The translations under genes and the position numbers were made by a program. The notes beneath the pieces were generated by a model, which did no database searches, was not told where the DNA came from, and was given only the letters and a program-made list of their open reading frames with translations. Below, one piece after another: positions 61,369 to 64,000 of a stretch of 64,000 nucleotides of DNA. Position 1 is the stretch's first letter, and every line of letters starts with the position of its first letter. Location: positions 29,963-93,962 of the forward strand of contig NZ_LMLA01000005.1 in NCBI RefSeq assembly GCF_001421765.1, written 5' to 3'. This DNA is from Sphingomonas sp. Leaf32 (GTDB lineage Bacteria; Pseudomonadota; Alphaproteobacteria; Sphingomonadales; Sphingomonadaceae).

Positions 61369-62771
61369 TCCGCCGCCCCCTCCTTGCCGTCGCCGCCCTG
61401 CTGTCGATCGGTGCCGCGCCCGCGCCGCCCGCCGGGGTGCGGGCGTGGCAGACTGATGCCGATGGTACGCAGCGTCTGACCCCGGTCGCGCTGTCGACCG
61501 GTCCGGCGGGGGAGGGGGCGACGATCGCGATCGATACCACGCGCCGCTACCAGACGATGGTCGGCTTCGGTGCGTCGATCACCGATGCCTCGGCGATCCT
61601 GATCCAGCGGCTGCCCGTGGCGCGGCGACAGGCGTTGTTGCGCGAATTGTTCGGCAACGGCCCGCAGGGGCTGCGCCTGGGCTTTACCCGGCTGACCATC
61701 GGCGCGTCGGACTTTTCGCCGACGCATTACAGCTTCGACGACATGCCCGCCGGCGTGCGCGACCCGGACCTTGCCCGCTTCTCGATCGCGCCCAACCGTA
61801 CCACCGTGCTGCCGACCGTGCAGGCCGCGCTGGCGATCAATCCGAAACTGGTCGTCATGGCCAGCCCGTGGAGTCCACCGGGGTGGATGAAGACCGGGGA
61901 TTCGATGATCGGCGGCACGCTGCGCGACGATACCTATGCTGTCTATGCCCGCTATTTGGTGCGCTATCTGCAGGCCTATGCCGCACAGGGCGTGGCGATG
62001 CGCTATGTCACGATCCAGAACGAACCTGATTTTTCGCCTAAGGATTATCCCGGCATGAAATGGCCCGCGCGCGACCGGGCGCGGTTCGTCGGGCGGTATC
62101 TCGGCCCCGCACTCGAACGGGCGAAGCTGCCGACCCGCGTGCTCGAATGGGACCATAATTGGGATCAGCCCGACCAGCCCGAGACGGTGCTGCGCGATCC
62201 GGTGGCGAGCCGATACATTCCCGGTATCGCATGGCATTGCTATGGCGGCACGGTCACGGCGCAGGCGCGGGTCCATGCCGCGTTTCCGACCAAGGACACG
62301 TTCTTCACCGAATGTTCGGGCGGGGGCTGGCGGCCGGGATGGAAGAACGGCTTTAGCGACGCGATCCGGAACCTGATGATCGGATCGACCCGCAACTGGG
62401 CACGCGGCGTGCTGCTGTGGAACCTCGCGCTCGATCCGAAGGGCGGGCCGAACAAGGGCGGCTGCACCGATTGTCGCGGCGTCGTCACCATCGACCCGTC
62501 AACGGGCAGCGTCCGGCGCGAGCTGGAATATTATGCGCTCGGCCATCTCAGCCGCTTCGTCGCCCCCGGCGCGGCACGGATCGACAGCAGCGAGACCGCC
62601 GACATCGCATCGGTGGCGTTCCGCAACCCCGATGGCGGCATCGTCCTGCTCGCCTATAATCGCGGCGACGTCGCCCGACCGTTCACCGCGCGCACCGGCA
62701 GCCGCAGCGCGCACCATCTGCTACCGCCGGGCGCCGCCGTGACGATCCGCTGGGACCCGTCCGGGCGCTGA
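61365..62771 (+). CDS. Glycoside hydrolase family 30 enzyme (glucosylceramidase / beta-1,6-glucanase-like), secreted
   Basis: 468 residues. A short signal peptide (about 1-18) precedes the GH30 barrel. The acid/base Glu is in TIQNEPDFSP near 223 and the nucleophile Glu in FFTECSGGG near 320; GFGASITDASA near 67 is the usual N-terminal signature. A C-terminal beta-sandwich (about 385-468) completes the family fold. GH30 subfamily 1/3 enzymes cleave glucosylceramide or beta-1,6-glucan; with GH3 next door a fungal or oomycete beta-glucan is a plausible substrate. The ATG overlaps the GH3 stop. Confidence 0.92.
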   Translation: MIRRPLLAVAALLSIGAAPAPPAGVRAWQTDADGTQRLTPVALSTGPAGEGATIAIDTTRRYQTMVGFGASITDASAILIQRLPVARRQALLRELFGNGPQGLRLGFTRLTIGASDFSPTHYSFDDMPAGVRDPDLARFSIAPNRTTVLPTVQAALAINPKLVVMASPWSPPGWMKTGDSMIGGTLRDDTYAVYARYLVRYLQAYAAQGVAMRYVTIQNEPDFSPKDYPGMKWPARDRARFVGRYLGPALERAKLPTRVLEWDHNWDQPDQPETVLRDPVASRYIPGIAWHCYGGTVTAQARVHAAFPTKDTFFTECSGGGWRPGWKNGFSDAIRNLMIGSTRNWARGVLLWNLALDPKGGPNKGGCTDCRGVVTIDPSTGSVRRELEYYALGHLSRFVAPGAARIDSSETADIASVAFRNPDGGIVLLAYNRGDVARPFTARTGSRSAHHLLPPGAAVTIRWDPSGR

Positions 62772-62838
62772 GGCTTGGCTTTACATAATCTTTGTTATCG
62801 GATGTGAATGTTGCGGTCGGTTTAGTTCTCTTGCCGGT

Positions 62839-63558
62839 CTAGCGCAGGCCATGCTCGCCCGGCGGTATCGTCGCAGGGTATGGTCGCTGTGTCGCCTTCC
62901 AGCGTTTCAGCAGGGTTGCGTGGCGTTCCGGGATGCGCGCGGCCGTCACGGCGAGCGCCTGAATGCGATCGGTGCGAAAGTGGCGGAAATCCTGTCGTCG
63001 CTCGCACCATGCGACGATGATGCGCACCTCTTCCAGATAGGCGATGAAGATCGGCCAGATCGTGCGGTCCGTGACGCCGCCATCGGCATCGCGGTAGGTG
63101 AGGGCGAGGCGGACGCGGTCGCGCAACGCGCGGCGGACATGCGCCATGTCGAAAGTCTCGACAGGCACCGCCTTGAACGAAATCGGCTTCAGCGTGGCAT
63201 CCAGCAATACCGGGCGTAACGATTCCGGGGTCGCGTGGGCGATCTTGGCGATCAGGTCACGCGCGGCGCGCCCAAGTGCCGGGTCGCCGCGCTTCATTAC
63301 CCATGCCGCACCCAATATCGCCGCTTCGAGTTCGTCGGCCGTCAGCATCAGCGGCGGCATGTCGTATCCATCGTCGAGGACGTAGCCCGTGCCGGCCTCG
63401 CCGCGCACCGGCACGTTCTGGGCGATCAGTTCCGCCATGTCGCGGTACAGCGACCGCAGCGAGATGCCGAGTTCCTCCGCAAGCTGCCGGCCGGTAACGG
63501 CGGTGCGGCGGCCGCGAAGGATCTGGATGATCCGGAACAGGCGTTCGGTGCGCCGCAT
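62839..63558 (-). CDS. YafY-type WYL-domain transcriptional regulator
   Basis: 239 residues from the ATG at 63558 (GGAGCAAG upstream; Met at 63573 also possible). The N-terminal winged helix-turn-helix (RTERLFRIIQILRGRRTAVT and LAEELGISLRSLYRDM) is of the DeoR-like type. The WYL domain (about 140-220) binds an unknown effector; its motif region reads YLEEVRIIVAWCERRQDFR, close to but not exactly WYL. It is divergent from a GFA-family gene and probably controls it through the inverted repeat at 63584-63605. Confidence 0.88.
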   Translation of the reverse strand: MRRTERLFRIIQILRGRRTAVTGRQLAEELGISLRSLYRDMAELIAQNVPVRGEAGTGYVLDDGYDMPPLMLTADELEAAILGAAWVMKRGDPALGRAARDLIAKIAHATPESLRPVLLDATLKPISFKAVPVETFDMAHVRRALRDRVRLALTYRDADGGVTDRTIWPIFIAYLEEVRIIVAWCERRQDFRHFRTDRIQALAVTAARIPERHATLLKRWKATQRPYPATIPPGEHGLR

Positions 63559-63583
63559 CGTCACTTGCTCCATGCTGCCAGAC

Positions 63584-63605
63584 TGCTGCCATAACGGTGG
63601 CAACA
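63584..63605. promoter_or_regulatory. Inverted repeat between the WYL regulator and the GFA gene
   Basis: TGCTGCCA-taacgg-TGGCAACA: 8-bp arms with one mismatch (inner TGCCA/TGGCA perfect). It lies in the 94-bp divergent promoter region and is the best candidate operator for the WYL regulator. Confidence 0.5.
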
Positions 63606-63652
63606 GCACCCTGCTAGGCATCGCTTCGGACAAGATATCGAAGGGATGGACG

Positions 63653-64000
63653 ATGGAACGACAGGGTGGATGTGCCTGCGGTGCGATCCGGTTCAGGATC
63701 ACCGCACCGGTGTTGGGCGTCGGGGCATGTCATTGCACCGATTGCCGCAAGATGGCCGGGGGCGGTCCGAACTATGTCGCGCTCGTACCGGTGCCGGCGC
63801 TGGTGATTTCGCAGGGGGAAGCGAGGATTTTCCACAGCAAGGGCGACAGTGGCGCGGACATCGGGCGAGCCTTCTGCGCGGACTGCGGCACCCCTTTGTG
63901 GAGCGTGCCCGCCCACGAGCCGTTCGTCACGATCAAGCTCGGCGCGCTCGACGACAGTGCCGACCTTGCGCCACGGATGCACATCTACACGGGTTCCGCG
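63653..64000 (+). CDS. GFA family (glutathione-dependent formaldehyde-activating enzyme-like) protein, truncated by the window end
   Basis: The frame opens at the ATG at 63653 (AAGGGA upstream) and is still open after 116 codons at the window end. Zinc ligands of the GFA/CENP-V fold are visible: CACG near 7-10, CHCTDCRK near 29-36, and CADCGTPL near 81-88. Most family members, about 125-150 residues long, have no proven activity; a few bind glutathione and formaldehyde. It is divergent from the WYL regulator gene, which probably controls it. Confidence 0.88.
   Translation, partial: MERQGGCACGAIRFRITAPVLGVGACHCTDCRKMAGGGPNYVALVPVPALVISQGEARIFHSKGDSGADIGRAFCADCGTPLWSVPAHEPFVTIKLGALDDSADLAPRMHIYTGSA

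Overview
The window looks like DNA from an alphaproteobacterium of the Sphingomonas type. Coding is very GC-rich and dense, many genes overlap as ATGA/GTGA, and the content is characteristic: TonB-dependent receptors, a tryptophan-halogenase-like protein beside a sugar receptor, an EL222-like LOV-HTH regulator, CopA/CopB, and an RPA-type RepA with ParA/ParB. No rRNA, tRNA or CRISPR array was recognised. The species is not established.

Layout. 1-6100: the tail of a probable TonB receptor, a sarcosine/N-methyltryptophan oxidase-like enzyme, a CnrY/CnrX/CnrH-like metal-sensing trio (anti-sigma, periplasmic sensor, ECF sigma) and then copA-copB. 6280-9900 (minus): a run of six probable stress genes (entericidin, membrane protein, small acidic protein, PAS-LuxR regulator, CsbD protein, lipoprotein). 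10.4-13.8 kb: a soluble MCP and a phosphate-porin-like protein. 13.9-17.9 kb: a FadN/FadA beta-oxidation pair with a divergent MerR regulator. 17.9-25.7 kb: two secreted peptidases, a TerC-like protein and a NatAB-like ABC exporter. 25.9-32.1 kb: katG, a ZnuD-like receptor with a Zur-like box, a small secreted protein behind a sigma54-like promoter, and a DCC/DUF427 operon headed by a 32-residue membrane peptide. 32.2-38.3 kb: a LOV-HTH regulator divergent from an FAD oxidoreductase, and a PaoABC-type molybdenum hydroxylase.

38.5-43.9 kb is a replicon maintenance module: parA, parB, three copies of a perfect 16-bp palindrome (probable parS), repA and five direct iterons plus one inverted copy (probable oriV). 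Together with the metabolic genes around it, this suggests a megaplasmid or chromid, or an integrated one. 44-47.8 kb holds a DUF4173 membrane protein with an OmpR/histidine-kinase pair; 48.3-50.9 kb holds hipBA, a sirtuin and a small protein.

51.3-62.8 kb is a glucoside/glucan utilisation locus: MFS sugar transporter, large TonB receptor, halogenase-like flavoprotein, DUF6445-like protein, LacI regulator, GH3 and GH30 enzymes. Two copies of a LacI-type palindrome precede the receptor and the GH3 gene and probably tie both units to the regulator between them. The window ends with a WYL regulator divergent from a truncated GFA-family gene.

Intergenic regions carry several dispersed families of inverted repeats. 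The most striking is a 170-186 bp element with 12-bp terminal inverted repeats and two internal REP-like hairpins, with at least six full copies and several remnants.
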